From an uncultured Oscillospiraceae bacterium (lineage in GTDB: Bacteria > Bacillota > Clostridia > Oscillospirales > Oscillospiraceae): a DNA stretch of 64,000 bases. Shown here in pieces: positions 26,786 through 37,005 of this stretch. The DNA lies in assembly GCA_944385445.1 (NCBI GenBank), contig CALWXF010000001.1, positions 310,001 through 374,000 on the forward strand, written 5' to 3'. Position numbers and translations under genes: made by a program. Under the pieces are notes generated by a model. It searched no databases and was not told the origin of the DNA. It saw nothing but the letters and a program-made list of their open reading frames with translations. The stretch's first letter is position 1. Every line of letters starts with the position of its first letter.

Positions 26786-26821
26786 AAAAGCGGAAGCAAC
26801 TTCGGTTGCTTCCGCTTTTTT
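26786..26821 (+). terminator. rpsF-ssb-rpsR operon terminator
   Basis: A 15-bp stem AAAAGCGGAAGCAAC/GTTGCTTCCGCTTTT with a stable TTCG tetraloop and T-run. Confidence 0.95.
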
Positions 26822-26855
26822 CATGCTCTGCGGTGCGGTTGTCTTGCCCTTCTCC

Positions 26856-26912
26856 AAATGGCTCCCCTGTGTAAGGGGAGCTGGCAGCCCGCAGGGCTGA
26901 CTGAGGGGTTGA
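26856..26912 (+). repeat. Palindromic intergenic repeat, second location
   Basis: It nearly matches unit 1 at 12721-12773: the GGCTCCCCTGTGTAAGGGGAGC stem, a CAGCC/GGCTG stem with altered loop, then CTGAGGGGTTGA. Confidence 0.8.
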
Positions 26913-26962
26913 TGGTATAACCATCCATGGTTCCGGCTTGCCAGCCTGGTGGGGACGCTACC

Positions 26963-27452
26963 CGCTGGGGGTGCCTTTTGAGCGGGCAAAAGGCACCAAA
27001 ACCCGCTTAGGGCGTTCCCCCCTAAGGACCTCCCTTGGGTACGAGGCTGCCCCTGCGGTGGTACTCAGGCCGGCCCGTCACCCTTGCTGTGGCGCCTAGT
27101 CGTGCCACCACACCAGGCTACTCTGGGCAGCTGGCCCTACAGCTAGGTGGTTTCCACAGCCGGGCCTACCCTGGAGAAGCGGCGTTCCCACCACCGGAAG
27201 CCAGGCCCCTGGCAACTGGGAACAGTTGTACACCAGGGTAAGGCCCTGACAGGAGAAGAATGCACCAGCAGAGGAGTAGATGCATCCCATAGAACGGAAT
27301 GCCATCTATGTGACATGAACGAGTCCAGGGCCGAACAGAGAAGGATACACCTTCCACCCAGTACCGCGGGGTGGATTCCACAAGGCGGGGGAAGGCCCCG
27401 CCTTTGGTGGGTCTTTGGTGACTTTCTGCCCAATCAGAAAGTCACCCCAGCG
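26963..27452. mobile_element. MITE-like non-coding element with hairpin-forming inverted ends
   Basis: Left end 26963-27004 and right end 27409-27452 are imperfect inverted copies of each other sharing CGCTGGG-GTG-CTTT and GGGCA-AA-CACCAAA blocks. Each end is itself a hairpin (GTGCCTTTT/AAAAGGCAC and GTGACTTTCTG/CAGAAAGTCAC). The 400 bp between hold no convincing gene; short frames lack good ribosome binding sites. No transposase is present. Confidence 0.5.
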
Positions 27453-27555
27453 GAGCGTCCCCGGCTGGGGCGCTGGTTTCCGCCAAGGAAATTGGAGGAT
27501 AAATACCCCTTCGTCAGTCGGGCGGCAGACAGTTCCATGAACTCAGGGACAAAGG
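27453..27555. other. Intergenic remainder before the subtilase terminator
   Basis: Non-coding, with no recognised feature. Confidence 0.5.
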
Positions 27556-27593
27556 AAAGCCCCGGAGGAAGCAGTTGCTTCCTCCGGGGCTTT
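27556..27593 (-). terminator. Terminator of the subtilase gene
   Basis: An 18-bp near-perfect stem AAAGCCCCGGAGGAAGCA and its complement with a very short loop, 35 bases after the stop codon on the minus strand. Confidence 0.85.
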
Positions 27594-27627
27594 GTCATGC
27601 TTTGAGTCTCAGAGATCTGAGAGAGCC

Positions 27628-30600
27628 TTAGCTGCGGCGCTTACGCACCACGGCGGTGGCGCCCAGGGCGCACACAGCGGCGAACATGACGGCCACATAC
27701 AGCATCAGCTGAGAGGAGTCGCCGGTCTGAGCGGGAGTCTCATTGGGCTTCTCGGTGGTCTGAGGCTGGTCAGTGGTCTCGGGCTTGTCGGAGACCTCGG
27801 GCTTATCGCTGGTCTCAGGCTTGTCAGAGGGCTGAGTCTCGCCCTCGGCGGTGAGACCGTTGATGGCGGCCTGGAGAGCAGCCGCAGCGTCGTCCACGGT
27901 CTTCTGGTCGTCCTCAGTGAGGGTCTCATCGGCCATCACAGCCTGAGCGGCGGCCAGAGCGGAGCGGAAGGTGGCCACGGACTCAGCGGTGTAGCCGGAG
28001 AGATCCATGTCCTCGGCCTGGTTGATGAGGTCTTCCAGGATGGACTTGTCAGCCTTGAAGCGCTGGGCCAGGATGGCATTCAGCAGGGCCTGAGCCACAG
28101 GCTGGATGTCCTCGTCCATGGCGTCGCCGTCAGCGGCAACTTCCTTGGCCTTGGCCAGGGCGTCCACCAGCTCCTGCCAGTGGTCAGCCACATACTTGTC
28201 GGCGTTGTCCATCATCTCGTCGGCCTTGGCAATGAGCTTGTTCAGCTCATCCTTGCTGCCCTGAACCAGACCCAGACCCCAGATGCCTTCCAGCAGCTGG
28301 TCCCAAGCGGCGTTGACCTCGTCCTGGGTGGCGTTGTCGTTGTCCAGAACGGTCTTGGCGTTCTCGAGAGCCTTCTCGAAGGCGGCCTTGGCGGAGTCGG
28401 TGACACCCTCCGTGGACAGGGTCACGGCATAGTCATAGGTCTTCTGCAGCAGGGTCTTGTCGGCCTTGGCCACAGCCTGGAAGGTCACGGTGACGGTGGC
28501 GCCACCGGCGGGCATGGTGAAGGCGTTGTTGGTGACAGCGATGGTGTTACCCTCGGCGTCGGTGACCACGATGGAGCCCACCTCATAGCCCTGGTCGGGA
28601 GTGGCGGTGATGGTCACCTGAGTGCCGGCAGCGGCGCTGGTGGGATCCACCTTCACGGTGCCGTTCTCAGTGGGAGTGATGGTCACGTCGTACTTGCGGC
28701 CGGAATCCTCCTGATCCCAGTTGAAGTCGGGATCGTTGTAGATGCCCAGACCGGTGACGTTCAGGCCGCCAGCCACCAGGTCAACCTTGGTCAGGTTGGT
28801 CAGGCCGTTCTCGTCGGGCAGGTTGAAGGAGTACAGGTTGTTGGCAGCGTCGGTGACGTAGAACTTGCCAGTGTTGGAGCTGTAGCTCATCTCACTGCTG
28901 TTCTCCACGGTGTTCAGCTGCAGGTCGGTGTTCTCCAGGATGGTGTAGGTCTGCATGTTCAGAGCCACTTCCATCAGACGGGACTCCTCGTAGTACTTAC
29001 CCAGCACATAGGTCTTGCCGTTGGCACAGGCCACGGTGTGCACACGGGTGTAGTCACTGTCGAAGCCGATGCTGGTGTAGGGATTGAGGTCGGTGGTCTG
29101 GAGGCTGGGCACGTAGTACTGATACAGGTAGTAGCCGCCGCCCAGATAGATGACGTTGTGCTCGTCATCGTAGGCCAGGGTGTAGACCTGCGTGTTGGTC
29201 TGGAGCTGGCCCATGTAGACATTGGTGTTACCCTGGATGTCGTAACGGTACAGCAGGGGGAAGGAGCCGTCGTCGTACACAGCGTAGTAGAGGTAACGGC
29301 CGGAGTCGTCCACGTCCACACCCACCAGCTTGCCGTCCACGGGCATGGCGGAGTTGACCACCACGTACTCGTTGGGCAGCTCGGGATCGAAGGCCACCAG
29401 GCCGACGCCCTGGGAGATGGTGTAGGCCACGTCGCCGCTGAGCTGGGAGAGCACGGAGAGCTGGCAGGAGGCGGACAGGCCGCTGACGGTGTCAGTGACG
29501 GTGATGGTGGTCTCGCCGGCAGCCACAGCGGTGATGGTGCCGTCCTCGGCCACAGTGGCCACGGACTCATCGCTGCTGGACCAGACCAGCTGAGCCTTGT
29601 CGCTGCTCACAGCGGGCTGAACCAGAGCGTCCATGGTCATGGTGGTGCCAACCAGCATCCGGGTCACGGTGCGGTCCAGCATCAGGTTGATCACGTCCAT
29701 CTCGGGCAGTTCGCTGTCCTCGGGGATGGGGCAGAGCATACCCAGCACGGCGTTGTAGCCCTGCATGGACTCACCACGCAGGTTCAGAGCGGTGCTGCCC
29801 AGCTTCATGGCGGTGAAGGAGTCGCCCTCCTTCTCGATCATGTAGAGGTTGGAGCCGCTGCACCAGCTGGCGGTGATGTTGGCAGCGTGGAAGTACAGAC
29901 GGTCGCTGCCGAAGTCATAGGACAGCTGGGAGTTGTAGGCACCGTTCTGATCGGTGTAGGCCACAGCGCCCTCCACCTCAGTCAGCTGGGTGCAAGCGCC
30001 GGTGGCGGTGTCGATCTGATAGAGTACGGCGTTGGCGCTGGTGGAGGTGCTGCCTGCAGTGTACAGCTTGCCGTCCTTGTCAGCGGCCAGGGTGAAGGCA
30101 CCGGCGGTATCCAGGGTGCACACAGTGGTCAGGGCACCGGTGGTCAGGTCGATCTTCACCAGCTCGGGGTAGGTCTGCTCCTGCTGATAGGTCTCGGAGT
30201 TCCAAGCCTTGTAGCTGAGGGTCAGGCCGTACATGGTTCCGGTGGTGTAGTCGAAGGCCAGATCCACCACACGCTTCTCAGTGTTGCCCAGCACGGTGTA
30301 GGCATCCACGGAATCCGCATCGATGCGCATGAAGTTGTTCAGGTCGTCCACCACATAGTAGTAACCGTCGAAGTACTCGCCGGCACGGACGGTGTAGGCA
30401 CCATTGGTGCCCTGACCCACGGTGGAGTTGGCGGGATCATAGTCGTTGACGGTGATCCAGAAGTTGGCGTACATGGAGCCGTTGTCGTCCCGGGCCATGA
30501 AGGCGGCCATGGAGCCGGCAGCGGGCAGGACGGTGAAGGTGATGGAGTCGGAGTACACGGTGCCGTCACGGTCGGTGAGGCTGACGGTGATGGTGGCGGT

Positions 30601-33600
30601 ACCCACATCCACCAGGGTCACCTTGCCGAAGGCGTCCACGGTGGCCACATCGGTGTTGTCGCTGGACCAAGTGCGCTTCTGCACGGTGGGACGGGCGGGC
30701 TCGGTGGAGGTCTGCAGCTGCACCTGAGCGCCAGCCAGGCCGGTGTAGGTCTCGCCGGTGGTCAGCCACAGGTCTTCCACGGGGATGTAGTTGGTCTCGG
30801 GTTCGTTTTCGGTGATGGTGAACATGGCAGTCTGCTCCACGCCGGAACGGCTGCTCACGTCGCCCAGGTCCATGACGTTGGCCTCAATGGAGCCCCAATC
30901 GGTGTCCTCCAGAGTGACCAGGAACAGGGGATTGATGCCGGAGCCCATGGAGGGGTTCCAGTAGATGTTGCCGGTGTTGTAGTCGTAGGTCATGCCAGCG
31001 TAGAACCAGTACTCCTGGGAGCTGGAGTAGACCTTGGTGGCCTCCATGGTGTCGGGGTCCACGATGAACAGGTTGCCGTTCATGCTGCCGCACAGGATGG
31101 TGGTCTCCTCACCCTCGCAGATGACGGCCATGGCGGTCATCACGTTGTCGCCGGAGGCAGAGCCCTCGGGGAACTTGAACTCGCCGATGGGATCCACAGC
31201 GCCGGTCTCCAGGTCGATGACCACGAGGCCGCCGTTGGTCAGATCCACGCCGTACATACGGCCGGTGTTGTAGTCGAAGCCGATGTTGCCCACTTCGATG
31301 TTCTCGGTGTGGCCGATGCGCTCGGGCTCGCCGAAGGTGGTCTTGGTGGGATCCTCATTGCCGGTGACCAGGGTGCGATAGAGGACGGTGGCGTTGTAGA
31401 TCACCTGGTCCTCCACCCACTGTTCCTGCTGCACGGTGTACACATAGCCGTTGTAGTAGGTGCCGCCGGCCCAGATGGCGGAGCCAACGGTGCCGTCCAG
31501 AGTGGTGGTCTTGGGGGCGTTGAGCTGAGTGACCTGAGTGGGGGTCTGGTCGGAGTAGGTGACCCACTTCATCTGGTTGCCCTGGTTGACATCATCGGTG
31601 ACGATGTAGCCATACAGGGCGTCCTGAGACTCCACTACGGTGACCTGGCAGGTGACCTCGTAGGGGGTCCACTCGGTCTGTCCAGCATACATAATCTGGG
31701 TAGCGCCGGTGATGGTGGCAGTGCCGGGGCCAATGGCCTTGACATAGCCGGTCTCAGAGACGGTGGCCACGTCGGTGTTGTCGCTGGTCCAGGTCACTTG
31801 CTGAGCAGCGGCGTTCCAGGGGGCCCAAGTCAGGTTCATGCGCTTGCCCTGGTTGACCACCAGGGTGGTCTTATAGGGCTCCAGCTGCACGCCGGTGGGG
31901 TTGACTTCGCCCACGGTGAACAGGTCGGTGCCCAGGTCGTTGGGGATGAACAGGGCGGAGGTGCCGCTGGGGGCACGGCTGCCCAGGCTCTCGGCGGTCT
32001 TGGCTACGGGGTCGATCTTGTAGGTCTCGCACACCTGGGTGTTGCCCACCTGGGCGTGAGCGTACCAGTAGATGACGTCCTCTTCGTAGTCATAGGTCAT
32101 GGACTGGATGCTGCTCAGAGGCTCGCCGTTGGTCTTGACCTTGAAGTCGGCCATGGTCATCAGCCAGGTAGCAGCACCGGTGGTCTTGTCCAGGGAGTAG
32201 AGGTTCAGGTCGGTGCCGATGGCGTACAGGTTGCCCTCCTCGTCAGCGGACAGGGTGAGGATCTCGTAGCCCTCAGCCAGGCCGGTGATGGTGGCCACCT
32301 TCTCAATGCTGGTGTAGCCCCAGGGAGTGAAGCACACCTCATAGAGGTTGTTGGAACCGCCATAGCTGCCGGAGGGAGTGATGGTGCCGTCATAGGTCCA
32401 ACCCACGGCGTACAGAGCGTCCTCGCCGTTGCGCTGGAGGATGCCGCCGCCGTTGTTGCCATGGCTCAGGGCCATGTCATACAGGGTGATGAAGTTGGCG
32501 GAGCCCTCCTGGCCGCTCTGGGTGTACAGAACCTGGCTGCCCCAGTAGGTGGAGTAGGGAGAGAGCAGCACCAGAGCGCCGTCGTTGCGCTGGGCAATCA
32601 CACGGCCGTTGATGTACTCGCCGGCGGTGTAGGCGGTGTTCTCATAGGTCTCGTTGCGGGGTGCCTCGGTCTGGCCCTTGTCAATGCTGAACCAGCCGCG
32701 GTCCAGAACGGTGGAGTCGGTGTAGGGCTCGAAGCCGTACAGACGGCCCTGCTCCAGTTCCTTCAGGCTGGGGGTCAGAGCGGAGTCATCCAGCTCCAGG
32801 GCAACCTCGATCTCGGTCTCGTTGCAGGCGTAGTCGCCCAGCACGATGGTGAAGTCAGCGCCGTAGCCAGCCACGTTGAAGGTCTGCTCAAAGGCCTGAC
32901 CAGTCTGGTACTCGCTGCCGTCGTCGGGATCGGGAGCGAACTTACCGATGATGGAGCCGTCGGGGGAGACGAAGAGGATGGCAGCCAGGTTGGCGTTATC
33001 CTGCAGCTCCAGGGTCAGGTTGACCTGGCCGTTCTCCACCTTCAGGGAGTCCTGAATGTTGTCGGCGTTGAGCAGCTGAGGCTTCTGGTTGTCCAGAGAG
33101 GCCTGGAAGGAGAAGGAATCATCCACCACATCGTCGCCGTCGTCCACATAGGCCTCTACGGTGTAGGTGATGGTGGTGCCGTCGGGCAGCTGGTTGCCCT
33201 CCTTGTCATAGCCATTCCACACATACTCCTCGTCGGTGGTGGCGTTGTAGATGAAGAAGGGGAAGATCTGGCCATAGCTGCTGTTGTAGTAGCTCTTGGT
33301 GGCGTAGTCATACACCAGGTTGAAGTACTCTTCTCCGGTCTCGGTGTTGTTGACACGGAACACCAGCTTGCGGGCGTTACGCAGCATACCGAAGTCCAGC
33401 TCCATCAGGGGGTTGGCGTAGGAGAAGGCGTTGTACTCGTCGCCGGCAGCACCATTGCGCAGATAGGGGTTGGTGCCCAGCTGAGCGTTCATGGTGAACA
33501 CGCCGGTGCCGTACAGGCTGGCCTCGTTGTAGTCGGGGTTGTCAAAGACGGGGGGCTTGGACCAGTCGCCATAGTAGCCCAGGAAGGGCATGGTCAGGTT

Positions 33601-36051
33601 CTCGTTGTCGGCCCCTTCCAGGTACAGGTAGCCCTCCACGTACATGCCGTTTTCGAAGTTACTGTTGATGTACTCCTTGTCAGCCTCGGTGAGGGTGAGG
33701 GTGGCGGTGAGGGTGATGGTCTCACCGGCAGCCACGGTGACGCTGTCCTGGCTGACCTCCACCTTGGACTCCAGCAGATAGGGGGTGTTGGCGATGAAAC
33801 CGTCGGTGGCGGTCTCGGTCTGCACGTCGGAGTTGAAGGTGTAGGTCTTGGTCTCGTCGGAGATGTTGGTCACGGAGAACTCGAAGGAATAGGTTCCCTC
33901 GGAGTTGTCGCCCAGCTCCGCCTTGGCACGGCCCATGGAGTTGGCGGTGCTGGACAGGTAGGCGTCCACAGTGGTGGCACGCACCAGGTTCACCAGACCG
34001 GCGCCCTGGACGCGGGGGGAATACTTCAGGCCATTGGAGCCGGGCACGTCGATGGGATCGGCGGTGCTCATGAGGATGTTGGTGGCCATGGTCCACATGT
34101 CCTGGTTGGAGTAGCCCTTGCTGCGCAGGTACTGCATCAGCACGGTCATAGCGCCGGTGACCTGGGGAGTGGCCATGGAGGTACCGCTCATGTTGCCGTA
34201 GCCGGTGGCGGTATCACGGGTGGAGTAGACGTTGCCGCCCACGCCGGTGATCTCAGGCTTCAGGGACAGGTCGGGAGCGGGACCCCAGCTGGAGAAGTCA
34301 CTGATGGTCTTGGCGATCTGGAAGGAATCGCTCTTGCCAGTGACGGTGAGGGTCTTGGTCTCGGCGCTGGCCAGCACATCCCAGGCCTCCTGGGCCATGA
34401 GCACGCAGGGGATGTTGCCGGCGGCATCGTTGATGGCCATGTTCAGCAGACCAGCGGTGTTGTTGACCACGATACAGGCCGCAGCACCGGCGTTCTGAGC
34501 GTTGGCGTGCTTGTCGGTGAAGGCCACGCCGCCGCCACGCCACAACACGGCAACCTTGCCCTGGACATCCTTGCCCTGGAAGTCCTCGGAAGCGCCGTAG
34601 CCGTCGATCATGACGTACTCATAGGTGTTGCCAGCCAGGTTCTCCAGACGGGTGAACACGCCGGAGTCGTTGTAGCCGATCTTGGTATCACCCACGGTGA
34701 CGTACTGCTGGGTGATGCGGTCGTTGTCCACAGAGGCAACAGACAGCACGTGAGAGTAGGTGCTGGGGTTGCCCACCAGGCCGGTGTCGGGGTTGCCGGT
34801 CAGGGACAGGTTGTTGCCGTGGTTGTTGTTCAGAGCGTTGTTGGTGTCGTTACCGGCGGCGATGATGACTTCCACACCGGCCTGCTCCAGCAGGTCCAGC
34901 AGCTCGGTCATGGGAGCGTCGTTATCCACGAAGCCGGCGGCGGAGCCCAGGGACAGGTTGGCGGTGTCCACGTTCAGGTAGACACAGTCCTCCAGGGCGG
35001 CCATAACGGTATCCCAGTTGGCGCCGTCGCCGCTGAACACCTGCATGACGATCAGCTGGGCATCGGGAGCCACGCCCACCACCTCAGAGGCGGCGATCTT
35101 GTTGGCGGCGGCGATACCAGCCACATGGGTGCCGTGGTCGCTCTGAGCCATGGTGTGGGACACGTCAATGCTCTTGCCTGCATAGTTGAAGGCAAAGGGG
35201 ATCTTGTTGCTGAAGTAGGTGGAAGCGGGGAGCACGTTGGAGTCGGAAGCGTTCAGGTTGCTCCAAGCGTTCTGCACATCCTCCACGGTCATGGAGTCCT
35301 CGGCGAGCTTGTCCTCGCTCATGGCCTGGAAGTTGGGGTGATCGGCCACGATACCGGTGTCCAGGATGGCGATGCGCATGCCCTTACCAGTCCAACCGCT
35401 CTGATTGGCCACGTTGGAGCCGATCATGCTGGTGGCGTTGTTGGTGTAGGGCTCCAGCACATTGTCCTCTTCGGGCAGGCTGAACACGGGAGCCACATAC
35501 ACCCGATCCACGCCGGGCATCTCCTGGATGGCTGCCTTGTTCTCATAGGTGGTGGTGACGGACAGGCCGGTCATAGCCACGGTGTAGGTGTAGCCCACCT
35601 CTACGGCGTCGCTGCCCAGCTCGTCCTCCAGGGCCTGGGTGAACAGCTCAACGGCGTCCTTCTGGTCGGCAACATAGTTGCTGACGCTGGCGGTGTCGGC
35701 GGCGATGTCGTCACCGCTGAAGCCGGCCTCCAGAAGGGACTCCTTGTCCAGAGAGACGATGAAGGTCACCTCGTCCTCGGGGGCGGGAGCGTCGTTGTTC
35801 TGAGCGGCGGGAGTGCCGCTCTCCTCCAGGCCAATGTTGGCCTGGCCGTTGTCTTCTTTCACTTCGGCCTGGACGGTAGATCCAGACCCTTCACTGGGCA
35901 GGTCGGCGTCATAGCCTGCGTGGGGGTTGCCCTCTGTCAGGGAGAGAGCCCCGCTGCCAGCGGCGAAGCCAGGTGTCAGCAAGCCGAGCACCATGACCAC
36001 CGAGAGCAGCAGACTGACGAGCCTGCGTGATGCTTTCACGTGATGTCTCAT
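27628..36051 (-). CDS. Giant cell-wall-anchored subtilisin-like protease (S8)
   Basis: The protein has 2807 residues, with AGGAGG before the ATG at 36051. A signal peptide spans about 1-31; an I9-like propeptide about 95-195. The S8 domain has the full triad: Asp231 in ILDTG, His306 in DHGTHVAG, Ser625 in GTSMATP, with oxyanion Asn401 in AAGND. A PA insert lies at about 455-575 and an Fn3_5/C5a-peptidase-type domain at about 740-840. The long stalk has three Big2 Ig-like units (about 1410, 1800 and 2160, each with a SDxxVATV core) alternating with propeller-like YxYxxG stretches, then an InlB-B/Flg_new-like repeat near 2460, FIVAR repeats at about 2540-2725, a DKPE-rich spacer and the sortase signal PAQTG at 2773 with hydrophobic helix and RKRRS tail. 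It resembles lactocepin/C5a-peptidase enzymes that digest host or dietary protein at the cell surface. Confidence 0.93.
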   Translation of the reverse strand: MRHHVKASRRLVSLLLSVVMVLGLLTPGFAAGSGALSLTEGNPHAGYDADLPSEGSGSTVQAEVKEDNGQANIGLEESGTPAAQNNDAPAPEDEVTFIVSLDKESLLEAGFSGDDIAADTASVSNYVADQKDAVELFTQALEDELGSDAVEVGYTYTVAMTGLSVTTTYENKAAIQEMPGVDRVYVAPVFSLPEEDNVLEPYTNNATSMIGSNVANQSGWTGKGMRIAILDTGIVADHPNFQAMSEDKLAEDSMTVEDVQNAWSNLNASDSNVLPASTYFSNKIPFAFNYAGKSIDVSHTMAQSDHGTHVAGIAAANKIAASEVVGVAPDAQLIVMQVFSGDGANWDTVMAALEDCVYLNVDTANLSLGSAAGFVDNDAPMTELLDLLEQAGVEVIIAAGNDTNNALNNNHGNNLSLTGNPDTGLVGNPSTYSHVLSVASVDNDRITQQYVTVGDTKIGYNDSGVFTRLENLAGNTYEYVMIDGYGASEDFQGKDVQGKVAVLWRGGGVAFTDKHANAQNAGAAACIVVNNTAGLLNMAINDAAGNIPCVLMAQEAWDVLASAETKTLTVTGKSDSFQIAKTISDFSSWGPAPDLSLKPEITGVGGNVYSTRDTATGYGNMSGTSMATPQVTGAMTVLMQYLRSKGYSNQDMWTMATNILMSTADPIDVPGSNGLKYSPRVQGAGLVNLVRATTVDAYLSSTANSMGRAKAELGDNSEGTYSFEFSVTNISDETKTYTFNSDVQTETATDGFIANTPYLLESKVEVSQDSVTVAAGETITLTATLTLTEADKEYINSNFENGMYVEGYLYLEGADNENLTMPFLGYYGDWSKPPVFDNPDYNEASLYGTGVFTMNAQLGTNPYLRNGAAGDEYNAFSYANPLMELDFGMLRNARKLVFRVNNTETGEEYFNLVYDYATKSYYNSSYGQIFPFFIYNATTDEEYVWNGYDKEGNQLPDGTTITYTVEAYVDDGDDVVDDSFSFQASLDNQKPQLLNADNIQDSLKVENGQVNLTLELQDNANLAAILFVSPDGSIIGKFAPDPDDGSEYQTGQAFEQTFNVAGYGADFTIVLGDYACNETEIEVALELDDSALTPSLKELEQGRLYGFEPYTDSTVLDRGWFSIDKGQTEAPRNETYENTAYTAGEYINGRVIAQRNDGALVLLSPYSTYWGSQVLYTQSGQEGSANFITLYDMALSHGNNGGGILQRNGEDALYAVGWTYDGTITPSGSYGGSNNLYEVCFTPWGYTSIEKVATITGLAEGYEILTLSADEEGNLYAIGTDLNLYSLDKTTGAATWLMTMADFKVKTNGEPLSSIQSMTYDYEEDVIYWYAHAQVGNTQVCETYKIDPVAKTAESLGSRAPSGTSALFIPNDLGTDLFTVGEVNPTGVQLEPYKTTLVVNQGKRMNLTWAPWNAAAQQVTWTSDNTDVATVSETGYVKAIGPGTATITGATQIMYAGQTEWTPYEVTCQVTVVESQDALYGYIVTDDVNQGNQMKWVTYSDQTPTQVTQLNAPKTTTLDGTVGSAIWAGGTYYNGYVYTVQQEQWVEDQVIYNATVLYRTLVTGNEDPTKTTFGEPERIGHTENIEVGNIGFDYNTGRMYGVDLTNGGLVVIDLETGAVDPIGEFKFPEGSASGDNVMTAMAVICEGEETTILCGSMNGNLFIVDPDTMEATKVYSSSQEYWFYAGMTYDYNTGNIYWNPSMGSGINPLFLVTLEDTDWGSIEANVMDLGDVSSRSGVEQTAMFTITENEPETNYIPVEDLWLTTGETYTGLAGAQVQLQTSTEPARPTVQKRTWSSDNTDVATVDAFGKVTLVDVGTATITVSLTDRDGTVYSDSITFTVLPAAGSMAAFMARDDNGSMYANFWITVNDYDPANSTVGQGTNGAYTVRAGEYFDGYYYVVDDLNNFMRIDADSVDAYTVLGNTEKRVVDLAFDYTTGTMYGLTLSYKAWNSETYQQEQTYPELVKIDLTTGALTTVCTLDTAGAFTLAADKDGKLYTAGSTSTSANAVLYQIDTATGACTQLTEVEGAVAYTDQNGAYNSQLSYDFGSDRLYFHAANITASWCSGSNLYMIEKEGDSFTAMKLGSTALNLRGESMQGYNAVLGMLCPIPEDSELPEMDVINLMLDRTVTRMLVGTTMTMDALVQPAVSSDKAQLVWSSSDESVATVAEDGTITAVAAGETTITVTDTVSGLSASCQLSVLSQLSGDVAYTISQGVGLVAFDPELPNEYVVVNSAMPVDGKLVGVDVDDSGRYLYYAVYDDGSFPLLYRYDIQGNTNVYMGQLQTNTQVYTLAYDDEHNVIYLGGGYYLYQYYVPSLQTTDLNPYTSIGFDSDYTRVHTVACANGKTYVLGKYYEESRLMEVALNMQTYTILENTDLQLNTVENSSEMSYSSNTGKFYVTDAANNLYSFNLPDENGLTNLTKVDLVAGGLNVTGLGIYNDPDFNWDQEDSGRKYDVTITPTENGTVKVDPTSAAAGTQVTITATPDQGYEVGSIVVTDAEGNTIAVTNNAFTMPAGGATVTVTFQAVAKADKTLLQKTYDYAVTLSTEGVTDSAKAAFEKALENAKTVLDNDNATQDEVNAAWDQLLEGIWGLGLVQGSKDELNKLIAKADEMMDNADKYVADHWQELVDALAKAKEVAADGDAMDEDIQPVAQALLNAILAQRFKADKSILEDLINQAEDMDLSGYTAESVATFRSALAAAQAVMADETLTEDDQKTVDDAAAALQAAINGLTAEGETQPSDKPETSDKPEVSDKPETTDQPQTTEKPNETPAQTGDSSQLMLYVAVMFAAVCALGATAVVRKRRS

Positions 36052-36355
36052 GTTATCCTCCTTAGTTTTCGTTTGCTGCGTTCGTCCCGAGGGCCGAAAA
36101 CAGCGGGCAAGTTACGTCTGTCCTGAGACCGGCGTGTCCTTGCGATTATGAAAACCCCTCATCTTTTCTCTGCGTGGAAACCCACTGCCACCCCTCCTTA
36201 ACTGGTTTCCAGACGCTTGGTCGAAGAAGACAGGTTATCATCCAACTGGTGTTCTCTCAATTCTCTCTATATATAAAGGGAAAGACAAAGGGACAGTCCG
36301 CCGTGGATATCTGCCCCTTTGCACACTGTGTTGTATTGTACCCGGCCGACCTGTA
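36052..36355 (-). promoter_or_regulatory. Subtilase leader region
   Basis: No gene here. A GGAAACC/GGTTTCC pair near 36176-36210 could close a stem, and AT-rich TATATATAAAG at about 36271 may hold the promoter on the minus strand. I do not recognise a riboswitch class. Confidence 0.3.
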
Positions 36356-36928
36356 TCACTCGGTCACGCCGGTCCCGGTGCCGCTGGCCCCGTCCAACAC
36401 CCATTGACAGTCGCTCAGAGACTTGTCCACCTCAGCCCACAAAAGCCAGGTGGCCATGTCCGAAGTTCCCATACCCGAAGACTGGGCATCCACATGCACG
36501 GACACCATGTTGCTGACTTGGGTGGCGCTGTCCAGGCTGAGTTGGGTAGAGCCGCTGTTGACGGTGTACTTCACCAGCACCAGGGCCTTGCTGTCAAAAA
36601 AGTGCTTGTCGTATGCGGCCAGCTTGTCGCTGCCGTACAGACCGAAGCGGTTGAGTTCGTCCACGCTGGACACGCAGGTCACGGAGTTGGCCGCGCCCTG
36701 CTGATAGGTGATGCGCAGCTTGTCGCTGCCCTCCAGAGTCACGGACTGGCTGCCCACGGCTCCGGTGCCGCCGCCGGCAAAGCCGCTTTTGCTGGGTTTT
36801 TCAGAAATGGCTGCGGACGGACTGGTCAATGGCATACTGCTCTCCTCCTGGGGGGATGAAGTGCATCCCGCAGTTATGGTACACATGGCCGCTGCCAACA
36901 GCAGCGCAGCCAGTTTCTTGTTCTTCAC
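36356..36928 (-). CDS. Putative lipoprotein of unknown function
   Basis: The protein has 190 residues. It starts at a GTG (36928) with AGGAGG ten bases upstream. A lipoprotein signal peptide ends in TITAGC, with Cys22 as the lipid-modified residue. A Ser/Pro/Gly-rich linker (about 25-60) precedes a soluble domain of about 120 residues with YDKHFFDSKALVLVKYTVNSGS, a pattern seen in protease-inhibitor-like or PrcB-like beta domains, but I cannot assign it. It is expected on the outer face of the membrane. The gene sits between the surface protease and the Bce module and has its own consensus promoter. Confidence 0.72.
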   Translation of the reverse strand: MKNKKLAALLLAAAMCTITAGCTSSPQEESSMPLTSPSAAISEKPSKSGFAGGGTGAVGSQSVTLEGSDKLRITYQQGAANSVTCVSSVDELNRFGLYGSDKLAAYDKHFFDSKALVLVKYTVNSGSTQLSLDSATQVSNMVSVHVDAQSSGMGTSDMATWLLWAEVDKSLSDCQWVLDGASGTGTGVTE

Positions 36929-37005
36929 GTGATTCCTTCCTCCTTATGCCCACGGTAGCGGGCGGGTGAATTCGCTTCGCTAATTCACTAAACAACACCC
37001 GGCGC

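Noticed and set aside
27147..27605. 152-codon open frame in the region after rpsR
   Set aside because: It overlaps the MITE-like right end and the subtilase terminator, and has no ribosome binding site or domain.
27592..36030. A 2812-codon open frame on the plus strand opposite the subtilase
   Set aside because: Its product is Gly/Val/His-rich low complexity without domains or a ribosome binding site. The strand opposite is a fully domain-supported gene; biased codon use explains the missing stops.
36052..36355. Cyclic di-GMP or other riboswitch in the subtilase leader
   Set aside because: A few stem pairs are present but the conserved loop sequences of known classes are not.
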